DNA of 34,839 bases, taken from contig NZ_LQWV01000003.1 in NCBI RefSeq assembly GCF_001553855.1, positions 1 to 34,839 of the forward strand, in the 5' to 3' direction. The position numbers and the translations under genes were made by a program. Source of the stretch: Streptococcus gordonii. GTDB lineage: Bacteria; Bacillota; Bacilli; Lactobacillales; Streptococcaceae. The notes beneath the pieces are model-generated. The model searched no databases and was not told the origin of the DNA. It saw only the letters and a list, made by a program, of their open reading frames with translations. Positions 18,664-27,059 of the stretch are shown here, piece by piece; position 1 is the stretch's first letter; every line of letters begins with the position of its first letter.

Positions 18664-18692
18664 ATTATAAGAAATTTATTGCTATTTTTCAA
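18664..18692 (-). promoter_or_regulatory. purA promoter
   Basis: Minus-strand TTGAAA (18687-18692), 17 bp, then a perfect TATAAT (18664-18669). The leader of about 73 nt also contains a GCAGG/CCTGC stem (about 18629-18645). Confidence 0.8.
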
Positions 18693-18759
18693 GAAGAGAC
18701 AGGTATTTCATTTGGATTTTAACTTTTGAAAATGAATTATTAATTTTATTTAGAGAATA

Positions 18760-18772
18760 ATATCCGAACATT
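18760..18772 (+). promoter_or_regulatory. PurBox (candidate PurR site) in the purA-gshF divergent gap
   Basis: The bases ATATCCGAACATT match the PurR recognition consensus AWWWCCGAACWWT of lactococci and streptococci at every position. The site lies about 70-95 bp upstream of the purA -35, so purA is the obvious target; the divergent gshF is about 110 bp on the other side. I see only one such box. I find no confident promoter for gshF in this AT-rich gap. Confidence 0.65.
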
Positions 18773-18880
18773 ATTTTATTTTACAAAACTAAAATTCGTG
18801 AATTAAGGATTCATAGTAAAAATTTGTTTTCTTCTTTCTTTTGTAATAGACTAAAATTACTATCATAGGACGGTGAAACG

Positions 18881-21136
18881 ATGACGATTAATCAATTACT
18901 GCAGAAACTGGATACATCAAGCCCTATTCTTCAAGCGACCTTTGGTCTGGAGAGGGAAAATCTCCGAGTGACGCCAGATGGACACTTAGCCCAAACTGCC
19001 CATCCGAACAAGCTTGGTTCCCGCAATTTCCACCCAAGCATCCAAACAGATTTCAGCGAGCAACAACTAGAACTAATAACACCTATTGCTCACTCGACTA
19101 AGGAAGCTAGGCGCTTACTGGGGGCTATTAGTGACGTGGCTGCCCGCTCGATTGATCAGAACGAGCGCCTCTGGCCTCTGTCCATGCCACCGCAGCTGAC
19201 TGAAGAGGAGATTGTCATTGCTTGTCTGGAAAACGACTATGAGCGCCACTACCGAGAGGGCTTGGCGGAAAAATATGGCAAAAAACTACAGGCTATCTCT
19301 GGTATCCACTACAACATGGAGCTAGGGAAAGATCTGGTCACTGCTCTCTTTCGAGTCAGCTCCCACCATTCGCTAAAAGTTTTTAAAAACGACCTCTATC
19401 TCAAGCTGGCTCGAAACTTTCTACGTTTCCGCTGGATCTTAACCTATCTCTACGGTGCTGCACCTTTGGCAGAAACTGGCTTCTACATTCAGGAAATTTC
19501 CCAGCCTATCCGCTCTTTTCGTAACAGCGACTATGGCTATGTCAATGACGAGAACATTAAAGTTTCTTACGCTTCTTTGGAGCAATATGTAACTGATATT
19601 GAAAACTACGTTCAGTCTGGCGAGCTCAGTGCTGAAAAGGAATTTTACTCAGCCGTTCGCTTCCGTGGACAGAAGCACAATCGTGCCTATCTGGAGCAAG
19701 GCATCACTTATCTGGAATTTCGCTGCTTCGATCTCAATCCTTTTGACCAATTAGGCATCAGCCAAGAGACCTTAGATACTGTCCATCTCTTTTTACTGAG
19801 CCTGCTTTGGCTAGATGATGTTGAAAATGTTGATGTGGCATTAAAAGCTGCCCACGACTTGAACCAAAAGATTGCTTGTAGCCATCCGCTAACTGCCCTG
19901 CCAGATGAGGCAGATAGCTCAACACTGCTCCAAGCCATGGAAGAACTCATCCAGCACTTTGAACTGCCAACTTACTACCAAAGCTTGCTTGAGCAGCTTA
20001 AAGAAGCACTTCTGAATCCTCAGCTAACCCTATCTGGTCAGCTCCTGCCTCATATCCAGCAGGATTCCTTAATGGTCTTTGGATTAGAAAAAGCAGAGGA
20101 GTATCACCACTATGCTTGGTCGGCTCCTTATGCCCTCAAAGGCTACGAGAATATGGAATTATCTACTCAAATGCTACTCTTTGATGCCATACAAAGAGGT
20201 CTAAATTTTGAAATTTTAGATGAAAACGATCAATTTCTCAAGCTTTGGTATGGTCCCCATGTGGAGTATGTCAAGAACGGCAATATGACCTCCAAGGATA
20301 ACTATGTCATCCCTCTGGCCATGGCCAATAAAACAGTCACAAAAAAGATTTTGGCTGCAGCTGACTTTCCTGTTCCTGATGGAGCAGAATTTACCACACT
20401 TGAAGAGGGGATACTCTACTATCCTTTGATTAAAGACCGACAGATCGTTGTCAAACCCAAGTCAACCAACTTCGGACTGGGCATCTCCATCTTCCAAGAA
20501 CCAGCTAGTCTAGAATCTTATCGCAAGGCTTTGGAGATTGCTTTTTCAGAAGACACCGCCGTCTTGGTGGAGGAATTTATCGCAGGAACGGAGTATCGCT
20601 TCTTTGTCTTAGATGGTCAGTGTGAGGCGGTTCTCTTACGAGTAGCAGCCAATGTTGTCGGAGACGGTCAGCATACCGTGAGAGAATTGGTTGCCATCAA
20701 AAACGACAATCCCCTGCGCGGTCGAGACCATCGCTCACCGCTCGAAATCATCGAACTGGGCGACATTGAACTGCTCATGCTGGACCAGCAAGGTTATGGA
20801 CCAGATGATATCCTGCCTGCTGGAGTCAAGGTTGACTTGCGACGCAATTCCAATATTTCTACTGGCGGAGACTCGATTGATGTCACAGACAGCATGCACC
20901 CATCTTATAAGGAACTCGCCGCGGACATGGCAAAGGCTATGGGAGCCTGGGCTTGTGGCGTTGACCTAATCATCCCTGACAGCTCTGCTATTTCTACCAA
21001 GGAAAATCCCAACTGCACCTGCATCGAGCTCAACTTTAATCCCTCTATGTATATGCACACCTATTGTGCTGAGGGGCCGGGACAAAGCATCACCCCTAAA
21101 ATACTGGCCAAACTTTTCCCAGAAATGGACCTGTAA
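18881..21136 (+). CDS. gshAB: Bifunctional glutamate-cysteine ligase / glutathione synthetase (GshF)
   Basis: A 751-residue fusion making glutathione in two ATP-dependent steps. The N-terminal half (about 1-440) is a GshA-type ligase: TFGLERENLRVTPDGHLAQT near residue 20, QLELITPI near 62 and YLEFRCFDLNPF near 275. The C-terminal part (about 480-751) is an ATP-grasp domain: VVKPKSTNFGLGI, VLVEEFIAGTEYRFFVLDG and CIELNFNPSMYMHTYCAEGPG. Length equals other streptococcal GshF proteins. ATG at 18881 follows AGGACGGTGAAACG. It is divergent from purA and ends in its own terminator. The gene looks richer in G+C than its AT-rich surroundings by eye, and GshF is patchily distributed in streptococci, so horizontal gain is possible. 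Confidence 0.96.
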   Translation: MTINQLLQKLDTSSPILQATFGLERENLRVTPDGHLAQTAHPNKLGSRNFHPSIQTDFSEQQLELITPIAHSTKEARRLLGAISDVAARSIDQNERLWPLSMPPQLTEEEIVIACLENDYERHYREGLAEKYGKKLQAISGIHYNMELGKDLVTALFRVSSHHSLKVFKNDLYLKLARNFLRFRWILTYLYGAAPLAETGFYIQEISQPIRSFRNSDYGYVNDENIKVSYASLEQYVTDIENYVQSGELSAEKEFYSAVRFRGQKHNRAYLEQGITYLEFRCFDLNPFDQLGISQETLDTVHLFLLSLLWLDDVENVDVALKAAHDLNQKIACSHPLTALPDEADSSTLLQAMEELIQHFELPTYYQSLLEQLKEALLNPQLTLSGQLLPHIQQDSLMVFGLEKAEEYHHYAWSAPYALKGYENMELSTQMLLFDAIQRGLNFEILDENDQFLKLWYGPHVEYVKNGNMTSKDNYVIPLAMANKTVTKKILAAADFPVPDGAEFTTLEEGILYYPLIKDRQIVVKPKSTNFGLGISIFQEPASLESYRKALEIAFSEDTAVLVEEFIAGTEYRFFVLDGQCEAVLLRVAANVVGDGQHTVRELVAIKNDNPLRGRDHRSPLEIIELGDIELLMLDQQGYGPDDILPAGVKVDLRRNSNISTGGDSIDVTDSMHPSYKELAADMAKAMGAWACGVDLIIPDSSAISTKENPNCTCIELNFNPSMYMHTYCAEGPGQSITPKILAKLFPEMDL

Positions 21137-21142
21137 AATAAG

Positions 21143-21171
21143 AAAACGCAGAAGATGTCCCTGCGTTTTTT
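21143..21171 (+). terminator. gshAB terminator
   Basis: A 9-bp stem AAAACGCAG/CTGCGTTTT (21143-21151 with 21161-21169) followed by a run of T, six bases after the gshAB stop. The rest of the gap to hslO (21172-21310) holds only a short GCGCA/TGCGC hairpin at 21281-21294. Confidence 0.8.
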
Positions 21172-21310
21172 GCTTTGTATCCAAAGCTAAGTTTAAGATG
21201 ATAACCTAAAAGAATTAAGCTTGATCGCTACTACAAGTTTAAAATCTCTTCATGCCCTCTTCACAAACTTGAAAAAACAAGCGCAAGCCTGCGCCCCTTT
21301 CTCTATTTTG

Positions 21311-21319
21311 TGTTAAAAT
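21311..21319 (+). promoter_or_regulatory. Extended -10 promoter abutting hslO
   Basis: TGTTAAAAT (21311-21319) matches the extended -10 form TGnTATAAT with one change. No -35 is evident. The expected start point is at 21326-21327, which is the A of the hslO ATG. Confidence 0.6.
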
Positions 21320-21326
21320 AAAAGGT

Positions 21327-22199
21327 ATGGACAAAATTATCAAAACTATCTCAGAAAATGGTTCCTTCCGTGCTTATGTGCTGGATAGCACAGAGACGGT
21401 TCGGACCGCTCAAGAAAAACATCAAACTCAAGCCAGTTCTACCGTTGCACTGGGTCGTACACTGATTGCCAGCCAGATCTTAGCTGCAAATGAAAAAGGC
21501 CAGACCAAGATTACCGTCAAGGTCCTCGGGACCAGCTCACTAGGTGCAATCATCACAGTGGCAGATACCGAGGGCAATGTCAAAGGCTATGTGCAAAATC
21601 CCGGTGTAGATATCAAAAAGACAGCTACCGGCGAAGTGCTGGTTGGTCCTTTTGTCGGCCAAGGCGAATTCCTCGTTATCACGGACTACGGTACGGGCAA
21701 TCCTTATAACTCCATGACTCCTCTCATCTCTGGAGAAATCGGCGAAGACTTAGCTTTCTACCTGACCGAAAGCCAGCAAACACCTTCCGCAGTTGGTCTC
21801 AACGTCCTCTTGGATGAGAATGATAAAGTCAAGGTTGCTGGCGGTTTCTTGGTACAAGTTCTGCCTGGTGCCAAAGAAGCTGAAATTGCCCGCTTTGAAA
21901 AGCGAATCCAAGAAATGCCTGCCATATCAAAACTGCTGGAATCTGATGACCATATCGAAGCTCTGCTGGCTGCTATCTATGGTGATGAGCCATACAAACG
22001 CCTGTCTGAAGAGGAAATCCGCTTCCAGTGCGACTGCAGTAAAGAGCGCTTCATGAATGCCTTGGCTACCCTGCCAAAGGCTGACTTAGAAGAGATGCGT
22101 GACCAAGACCAAGGGGCTGAAATCATCTGCCAATTCTGCCAGACAGCCTATCACTTTGACCAAAACGACCTGGAGGGACTGATTCGTGACAAATCTTAA
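21327..22199 (+). CDS. hslO: 33 kDa chaperonin Hsp33
   Basis: A 290-residue redox-switched holdase that protects proteins during oxidative unfolding. The N-terminal substrate-binding domain begins [20 protein letters not shown]. The C-terminal redox domain has the zinc-binding cysteines CDC (in [10 protein letters not shown]) and CQFC (in IICQFCQ), about 30 residues apart, as in the CxC-x27-32-CxxC family. The start gives the standard protein N-terminus, but only AAAGG one base before the ATG is available, too close for a normal ribosome binding site; the promoter position suggests a leaderless message. It overlaps dusB by 14 bp. Confidence 0.96.
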   Translation: MDKIIKTISENGSFRAYVLDSTETVRTAQEKHQTQASSTVALGRTLIASQILAANEKGQTKITVKVLGTSSLGAIITVADTEGNVKGYVQNPGVDIKKTATGEVLVGPFVGQGEFLVITDYGTGNPYNSMTPLISGEIGEDLAFYLTESQQTPSAVGLNVLLDENDKVKVAGGFLVQVLPGAKEAEIARFEKRIQEMPAISKLLESDDHIEALLAAIYGDEPYKRLSEEEIRFQCDCSKERFMNALATLPKADLEEMRDQDQGAEIICQFCQTAYHFDQNDLEGLIRDKS

Positions 22200-23163
22200 T
22201 ACACCTTTTATGATTGGAAATGTTGAAATTCCCAACCGCACAGTTCTGGCACCTATGGCCGGCGTAACCAACTCTGCTTTCCGAACCATTGCCAAAGAGC
22301 TAGGAGCAGGACTGGTCGTGATGGAAATGGTCTCTGACAAGGGCATCCAGTATAACAACGAAAAAACCCTCCACATGCTCCACATTGATGAAGGAGAAAA
22401 TCCAGTTTCTATTCAGCTTTTCGGTAGCGACGAGGATAGTTTGGCGCGCGCAGCAGAATTTATCCAAGAAAACACTAAAACCGATATCGTCGATATCAAT
22501 ATGGGCTGCCCGGTCAATAAAATCGTTAAAAATGAAGCTGGAGCCATGTGGCTTAAGGATCCCGAGAAAATCTACAAAATCATCAACAAGGTCCAGTCCG
22601 TGCTAGATATTCCTCTGACAGTCAAGATGCGGACTGGCTGGTCCGACAGTTCATTGGCTGTAGAAAATGCCCTGGCTGCTGAAGCCGCTGGAGTCTCAGC
22701 CCTAGCTATGCACGGCCGCACCCGTGAGCAAATGTATACTGGCCATGCCGATCTTGAAACCTTGCACGACGTTGCGCAAGCACTTACTAAGATTCCATTT
22801 ATTGCAAACGGAGATATTCGCAGCGTTCAAGAAGCCAAACAACGTATCGAAGAAGTCGGGGCTGATGCTGTAATGGTAGGACGAGCTGCTATGGGCAACC
22901 CTTACCTCTTTAATCAGATCAACCACTACTTTGAAACGGGTGAAATCCTTCCGGACTTGACCTTTGAAGATAAAATGAAAATCGCCCACGACCACCTTAA
23001 ACGTTTGATTGATCTCAAAGGGGAGCATATTGCCGTCCGAGAATTCCGTGGCCTAGCTCCACACTACCTGCGTGGAACATCCGGAGCAGCTAAACTACGA
23101 GGAGCGATTTCTCAAGCAAGCACCCTTGCTGAAATTGAAGAGCTCTTGCAAATTCAAAAATAA
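22186..23163 (+). CDS. dusB: tRNA-dihydrouridine synthase
   Basis: A 325-residue FMN-dependent enzyme reducing specific uridines in the tRNA D-loop. It has [14 protein letters not shown] (FMN-binding start of the barrel, residue about 20), [16 protein letters not shown] with the catalytic cysteine near residue 106, VKMRTGW, ANGDI, and [12 protein letters not shown]. Start is GTG at 22186 (GTG ACA AAT), with GGAGGG 8 bases upstream, inside the end of hslO; the 14-bp overlap implies co-translation. Likely DusB-type, the usual one in Firmicutes; the paralogue class is not certain. Followed by a bidirectional terminator. Confidence 0.93.
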   Translation: MTNLNTPFMIGNVEIPNRTVLAPMAGVTNSAFRTIAKELGAGLVVMEMVSDKGIQYNNEKTLHMLHIDEGENPVSIQLFGSDEDSLARAAEFIQENTKTDIVDINMGCPVNKIVKNEAGAMWLKDPEKIYKIINKVQSVLDIPLTVKMRTGWSDSSLAVENALAAEAAGVSALAMHGRTREQMYTGHADLETLHDVAQALTKIPFIANGDIRSVQEAKQRIEEVGADAVMVGRAAMGNPYLFNQINHYFETGEILPDLTFEDKMKIAHDHLKRLIDLKGEHIAVREFRGLAPHYLRGTSGAAKLRGAISQASTLAEIEELLQIQK

Positions 23164-23166
23164 AAC

Positions 23167-23193
23167 AAAAGGAAGCCAATTAGACTTCCTTTT
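23167..23193 (+). terminator. Bidirectional terminator between dusB and the lipoprotein gene
   Basis: A 9-bp stem AAAAGGAAG/CTTCCTTTT (23167-23175 with 23185-23193) with T tracts on both strands. It sits between the convergent dusB and lipoprotein stops and can serve both. Confidence 0.85.
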
Positions 23194-23202
23194 TTGTTCT
23201 GT

Positions 23203-23877
23203 TTAGGGTTGAGTCACCACAACGCTTGTTACTGAACCATCTGCTCCTGTTGTAATCTGCAGATTGGCATTACCTTGGCCGCTTAATTGAGCATTGTATT
23301 TGCCATCATCCAGCGTATAAGAGTAGGAAGCGATGGAATAATTATCTGTCTTTCCATCTGCAGACTGGACTGTGAATTGGCCGTTGCCTGATACAGTCAC
23401 AGTATTTCCATTTGCACCCTTCCAAGTACCAGCAGCCGCTGAGAAATCCCCATCCACCATAGTCAAGACACCTTTATAGCGAGCATTGCTGGCTGCTTGT
23501 TTATTCTGAAGCTGGCGATTGCTTTCCGGTGCTTGGGCTGGTTGAGTTGATTGAGTCTGAGTGTTTTGTCGACCTGAAGCTTGCTGTGGCTGCGTTTGTT
23601 GGACTTGAGGCGTTTCGGCAGGAGCCTGTTTCTGACTGGCAGGAGCTTCAGTTTGTCCAGACTGGCTAACTATACCTTCCGAAGAGGTGCTATTACTAAC
23701 CTTAGGAGAAGCGCTAATCTTGCTGGATGACGCAACTTTTGAGCTAGAGGAAGCTTGAATAGTCTTGCTAGAACTAGTACTTGTTGTACTTTCTTCTTTC
23801 TTACCACATGCCCCTAAAAGCAAACTAGAAGCCATAATCACAGCAACCATCATTTTTGTATAAGTACGTGTTTTCAT
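23203..23877 (-). CDS. Secreted lipoprotein with a Ser/Gln-rich stalk and DUF6287-like tail
   Basis: A 224-residue lipoprotein precursor. The signal peptide MKTRTYTKMMVAVIMASSL ends in a lipobox LLGAC with the lipidated Cys at residue 24. Residues 25-130 are a low-complexity Ser-, then Gln/Pro-rich stalk, likely a flexible spacer across the wall. The C-terminal ~90 residues start YKGVLTMVDGDFSAAAGTWKG and resemble the small DUF6287-type domain (DFSxxAGTWK) of streptococcal lipoproteins. Function unknown. I chose the ATG at 23877 because of its AAGGAGG site and signal peptide; the longer frame adds 25 residues that would lie in the promoter. Monocistronic, with three direct repeats at the promoter. 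Confidence 0.85.
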   Translation of the reverse strand: MKTRTYTKMMVAVIMASSLLLGACGKKEESTTSTSSSKTIQASSSSKVASSSKISASPKVSNSTSSEGIVSQSGQTEAPASQKQAPAETPQVQQTQPQQASGRQNTQTQSTQPAQAPESNRQLQNKQAASNARYKGVLTMVDGDFSAAAGTWKGANGNTVTVSGNGQFTVQSADGKTDNYSIASYSYTLDDGKYNAQLSGQGNANLQITTGADGSVTSVVVTQP

Positions 23878-23888
23878 CTTTTGCCTCC

Positions 23889-23928
23889 TTGTAATATTTA
23901 GAAATCTTTTTGTAATATAATTGTAATA
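23889..23928 (+). repeat. Three TTGTAATA direct repeats at the lipoprotein promoter
   Basis: TTGTAATA occurs at 23889-23896, 23910-23917 and 23921-23928, i.e. with starts 21 and 11 bases apart, about two and one helical turns. The last copy overlaps the -10 box and the other two lie in the untranslated leader. Phased repeats like these are typical of response-regulator or repressor sites. Confidence 0.55.
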
Positions 23929-23948
23929 CTGCAAAGTTGCTTTGTCAA
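23920..23948 (-). promoter_or_regulatory. Promoter of the lipoprotein gene
   Basis: Minus-strand perfect -35 TTGACA (23943-23948), 17 bp, then TACAAT (23920-23925). The leader is about 37 nt long. Confidence 0.85.
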
Positions 23949-24060
23949 TCATTTATACAAGATTCTTCAAAAAATTTTATACTCAAGCGATATTCTGTTT
24001 TTCAATCTGCTTCTTTTGTCATAAGAAACTCGCTATTACTTATCTATTCGTCATTAAAAT

Positions 24061-24086
24061 AAGAAAAACAGGACAATTTTGCCCTG
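24061..24086 (-). terminator. Terminator of the nadR-pnuC-nrtR operon
   Basis: A 7-bp stem CAGGACA/TGCCCTG (24069-24086, one G-U in the RNA) with a four-base loop, followed on the minus strand by TTTTTCTT. It lies about 28 bp after the nrtR stop. The rest of the gap to 23949 is AT-rich with no visible element. Confidence 0.7.
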
Positions 24087-24113
24087 CAAGAGAAATATAG
24101 CCTCGACTTTCTT

Positions 24114-24902
24114 TTAAGCCGTTTTTTCTGTCTTCAGTCGATACACTTTTCTCGGCTTCTTCTTTGGCACGCGCTTGACGCCAGCTTCTTCTAGATATTC
24201 TCCAAATTTAACTAGAAAATTATTGCTGACAATAGGTCGTCTAGGCGAGATGAGATTAACCAGCTCAGTCCCTTCATAAACAGTAAACGGCGATTCTAGC
24301 AAATGAAGAAAAGTTGGATTCCAATCCAGTCGTCCTTGAATCCGTTTAATCGATTCTAGCAGGATTTGGTAGTGGTCAAAGGCAAAGTCCTCTGCTGTCA
24401 AAAGTTGTTCACCATCCCTAAAGCTCCTTGTCTTAAAGTCCACATCAAGAAAGGTGACTTCTTTAGCATCATCACCAGCTTGTGCTTGATCTACTGCTAT
24501 AGCCGGAAGATAAACCAAGTGGGAAATAGTAATGACCCAACCACGTGGATCACGTCCAGGTGTAGAAACCGTCATCAGCTGTTCTACCTTTTCCAGCGGT
24601 ATCTCAAGTCCTACCTCTTCTTTGACTTCCCGAATACAGGCTTGATAGGCATCCTCATTTTTGTCTACAAAGCCTCCGACTAGGGCATATTTATTTTGAT
24701 AAGGATGGGCCTTGCGCTTGATGACCAAGAGTTTTATCTGACCTTCCACGAAGCAGTAAGCCACCATATCTGCTGTTACACTCGGGGTCTCATATTTTGG
24801 CAAATCCTGAGTCTTGTACCATTCCAAAAAGGCGGATTCATCCGCCATTGTTTCATGATATTCTTTTTCTGTCATACCAGATGGAATAGCCTGTTTGGTC
24901 AT
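24114..24902 (-). CDS. nrtR: NrtR-like Nudix / winged-helix regulator of NAD metabolism
   Basis: A 262-residue protein. An N-terminal Nudix domain carries the full box GGFVDKNEDAYQACIREVKEEVGL (written here as G-x5-E-x7-REV-x-EE-VGL, residues about 77-100), so ADP-ribose hydrolysis is possible. The C-terminal part (about 175-262) matches the NrtR winged helix: DFAFDHYQILLESIK, LLESPFTVYEG, and SNNFLVKFGEYLEEAGV. With nadR and pnuC upstream in the same operon, the role of an NAD-responsive repressor is likely, and this order has been described for NrtR in S. suis as I recall. Start: ATG 24902 with AAGGA 10 bases before; alternatively TTG at 24926 with GGAGG only 4 bases away. Confidence 0.78.
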   Translation of the reverse strand: MTKQAIPSGMTEKEYHETMADESAFLEWYKTQDLPKYETPSVTADMVAYCFVEGQIKLLVIKRKAHPYQNKYALVGGFVDKNEDAYQACIREVKEEVGLEIPLEKVEQLMTVSTPGRDPRGWVITISHLVYLPAIAVDQAQAGDDAKEVTFLDVDFKTRSFRDGEQLLTAEDFAFDHYQILLESIKRIQGRLDWNPTFLHLLESPFTVYEGTELVNLISPRRPIVSNNFLVKFGEYLEEAGVKRVPKKKPRKVYRLKTEKTA

Positions 24903-24945
24903 AAGTATCTTATCCTTTTCTATCAAAAATCCTCCAAATCTTGCT

Positions 24946-25761
24946 CTAAGCTTTCTTCACTGCCTTGCTCCACTGATACCACCCGACGATACTATTGAGG
25001 GTATAGACCCAGTACATGGCCTGGATATGGAGATTGCTACCCCACCAGAGATAGATACTGAAGAGATTGGTCGCAATCCAGAAAATCCACTGCTCACGGT
25101 AGAGACCAGTCATGAGAAGCTGACCGATACCATTGGTCGCATCTGTCACACTATCACGGAAAGGACGGTGACTGTGAATGCTTTTATAGGCAAAGCCCAT
25201 ACCAATCCAAATCAAGGCCGTCAAGGCCAGGTATTTAAGCCAGCCACGCCAGTCTAACTTCTTAGCTTCAAAATGAGAAGGTTCTTCCTTATCTTGCTCA
25301 TTAACCCGGTTGGACAGCCAAGTATAAAGGCCGATTGGCTGCATGATAAAGAAGTAGATCGTTGTCAGTACTTCACCATAAAAACTAGCCTTGAAGGATA
25401 ATATAAGGTAAATTGCTGAATTTACAGCCCCAAAAAGGTAGTTGCTAGCCCGACCCTCAGCTACTAGGATGACACAGACGATACCTGTCCAGGAAGCAAA
25501 GAGTCCCAGCCAATCATGCTTCGCCTGGCCACTTGTAAACTCCAGAATGAAAGGCAGACTGGAAAGAGCAAGTAAGTAGAGCCATTGAGCCAAGCTACGG
25601 CCACCAAATAGGTCCTGCCAGAGCAATTTTGCAATCCCATTAATGCCCTGCTTTTTAGCTGCGGCACAGACATTACGGAAATTCCGAGCAAAGGTTTGGT
25701 TTTTTTGTTTCAGTCCTGCGCAGAGAGCTTCAGGAGAGAGTTTTTGATTTTTTATTTCCAT
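24946..25761 (-). CDS. pnuC: Nicotinamide riboside transporter PnuC
   Basis: A 271-residue membrane protein with about seven hydrophobic segments. It has the PnuC hallmarks GRASNYLFGAVNSAIYLILS and SFYGEVLTTIYFFIMQPIGLY followed by W, plus late WIFWIATNLFSIYLWW. PnuC carries nicotinamide riboside down its gradient, with trapping by phosphorylation inside the cell, here by the kinase half of NadR encoded 21 bp upstream. The first ~60 residues are hydrophilic and basic. In-operon position supports an NAD-salvage role. Confidence 0.93.
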   Translation of the reverse strand: MEIKNQKLSPEALCAGLKQKNQTFARNFRNVCAAAKKQGINGIAKLLWQDLFGGRSLAQWLYLLALSSLPFILEFTSGQAKHDWLGLFASWTGIVCVILVAEGRASNYLFGAVNSAIYLILSFKASFYGEVLTTIYFFIMQPIGLYTWLSNRVNEQDKEEPSHFEAKKLDWRGWLKYLALTALIWIGMGFAYKSIHSHRPFRDSVTDATNGIGQLLMTGLYREQWIFWIATNLFSIYLWWGSNLHIQAMYWVYTLNSIVGWYQWSKAVKKA

Positions 25762-25782
25762 TCTATTCTACCACTTTCTTTT

Positions 25783-26841
25783 TTAATCTGCTTGATAAAT
25801 CCTGTTGATTGCTTCTTTGGCTGCTTGATAATTGTCCAAATAACTGCCAGCCAGATAGACTGTCGGATGATCAGGCAAGTACTGTTCTTTCAGCTTTTTC
25901 AGATAACTAGAAAAATCACTGCGTATAGCCTCATCTGCCATACTCATATCGCGAAAGCCATCGTTAACATAGGTGCCGACCGGTTCAGCAAAGAGAATCA
26001 AATCCCATTTTTCCTTAGACAAAATGCTGACAAAGAGATTGTCAAAGGTATCTGTTTCCTCGTCTTGAACCGGACTTTCTTTCAGATAATAATCATAGTA
26101 GGCCTTGGTTACTAGAGAATTTGTATCGGCCACGACCAGACCACGGTTGGCGTTGCTGTCAATCAGGCGGGAAGTCTGAGCATATTGTCCTAATAGCAGA
26201 TAGTAGTAGTCTTTAGGGGTCAGTTCATCATCTCGCACGTTATTTTGGATCTGGTATTCTCGAGCATATTCTAGACTAACTGGAGCATCATAGTAGCGAG
26301 CCAAATCCTTGGCCAAGGTCGTTTTACCATTGCTGGCGCTACCCATAATCAGCACTTTCTTGGTGAAATGCCGACGGAATGGTTGGGCCATATATTTCCA
26401 ATAACGACTAGGATTTTCCCGAATCATCGTAGCTGAAATCCCAAACTGTCGCTCCTGCAAAGAAGTTTTGAAATCACGCTTTGCCAGCTCCGCTTGATAG
26501 TCTGATTCTCCGACAAAGAAAATCAGTTCCTCGCGTTCTGAATCATAGCCCACCAACTCCAATAAAGCCGGCAGCCACTGGTCCCAACCCAGAGGATAGC
26601 GAGGAAAAGAAGTTTCGTCCAGTTTGTAAACCTGAGTTAATTCATCATCTGCGAAAGTCTCCCGCGTATAGCGGAAACGCTTCTGCAGAGACAGGCCTAC
26701 TTCTTCCCCACGGTCACCTTGATAACCAGAAACCAGCACGCGCACCTTGTCGTAAGAACGCTTTGCCTTCTGAATCAAATCGATATGCCCCTGATGCAAG
26801 GGAGCAAAGGTTCCAAAGACGATAGCAATTTTTTCTTTCAT
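25783..26841 (-). CDS. nadR: NadR-type NMN adenylyltransferase / ribosylnicotinamide kinase
   Basis: A 352-residue two-domain enzyme. The N-terminal nucleotidyltransferase has GTFAPLHQGHID (residues 10-21, with the (H/T)xGH motif) and ISATMIRE (about 134). The C-terminal kinase has a P-loop GSASNGKTT (about 166-174), and YAREY after it. Together they phosphorylate nicotinamide riboside to NMN and adenylate it to NAD. Unlike the enterobacterial protein there is no N-terminal helix-turn-helix, so regulation must come from elsewhere, probably from the nrtR product. First gene of the operon; ATG with AAAGGTGAAAGT upstream. Confidence 0.94.
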   Translation of the reverse strand: MKEKIAIVFGTFAPLHQGHIDLIQKAKRSYDKVRVLVSGYQGDRGEEVGLSLQKRFRYTRETFADDELTQVYKLDETSFPRYPLGWDQWLPALLELVGYDSEREELIFFVGESDYQAELAKRDFKTSLQERQFGISATMIRENPSRYWKYMAQPFRRHFTKKVLIMGSASNGKTTLAKDLARYYDAPVSLEYAREYQIQNNVRDDELTPKDYYYLLLGQYAQTSRLIDSNANRGLVVADTNSLVTKAYYDYYLKESPVQDEETDTFDNLFVSILSKEKWDLILFAEPVGTYVNDGFRDMSMADEAIRSDFSSYLKKLKEQYLPDHPTVYLAGSYLDNYQAAKEAINRIYQAD

Positions 26842-26889
26842 ACTTTCACCTTTTTATTATTTTTTATATTTTTATTTTTCTATGTTTTT

Positions 26890-26917
26890 ATTATAAACTA
26901 TATTTTTATTTTGTCAA
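26890..26917 (-). promoter_or_regulatory. nadR operon promoter
   Basis: Minus-strand perfect TTGACA (26912-26917), 16 bp, then perfect TATAAT (26890-26895). The region is otherwise extremely AT-rich. Confidence 0.85.
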
Positions 26918-26942
26918 TAGTTTTTATAAAATTTTATAAAAA
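26895..26942. promoter_or_regulatory. Candidate operator: inverted repeat and 22-bp palindrome at the nadR promoter
   Basis: AAACTAT (26895-26901) and ATAGTTT (26917-26923) form a perfect 7-bp inverted repeat whose centres are 22 bp apart and which brackets the -10/-35 spacer. A perfect 22-bp palindrome of T/A bases occupies 26921-26942, just upstream of the -35. Either could be the NrtR operator, but in such AT-rich DNA chance palindromes are more likely, so this is tentative. Confidence 0.45.
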
Positions 26943-26974
26943 TATTTTTAAACTCAAAATTCAAACTCAAAATT

Positions 26975-27008
26975 AAAAAAGCCCTGATAATTGTTATATC
27001 AGAGCTTT
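26975..27008 (-). terminator. ctsR-clpC terminator
   Basis: A 12-bp stem AAAGCCCTGATA/TATCAGAGCTTT (26978-26989 with 26997-27008), fully paired on the minus strand through a G-U, followed by TTTTTTAATTTT. Lies 50 bp after the clpC stop. Confidence 0.85.
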
Positions 27009-27059
27009 CCTTTTGTTTTTACAATTGTTCAGTAAGATTACTGCGATCTTCTTTAGAAT

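Noticed and set aside
20691..20969. A 92-codon frame inside gshAB in another frame
   Set aside because: Overlaps the ATP-grasp coding sequence of a clear gene and has no start signals; coincidental open frame in GC-richer DNA.
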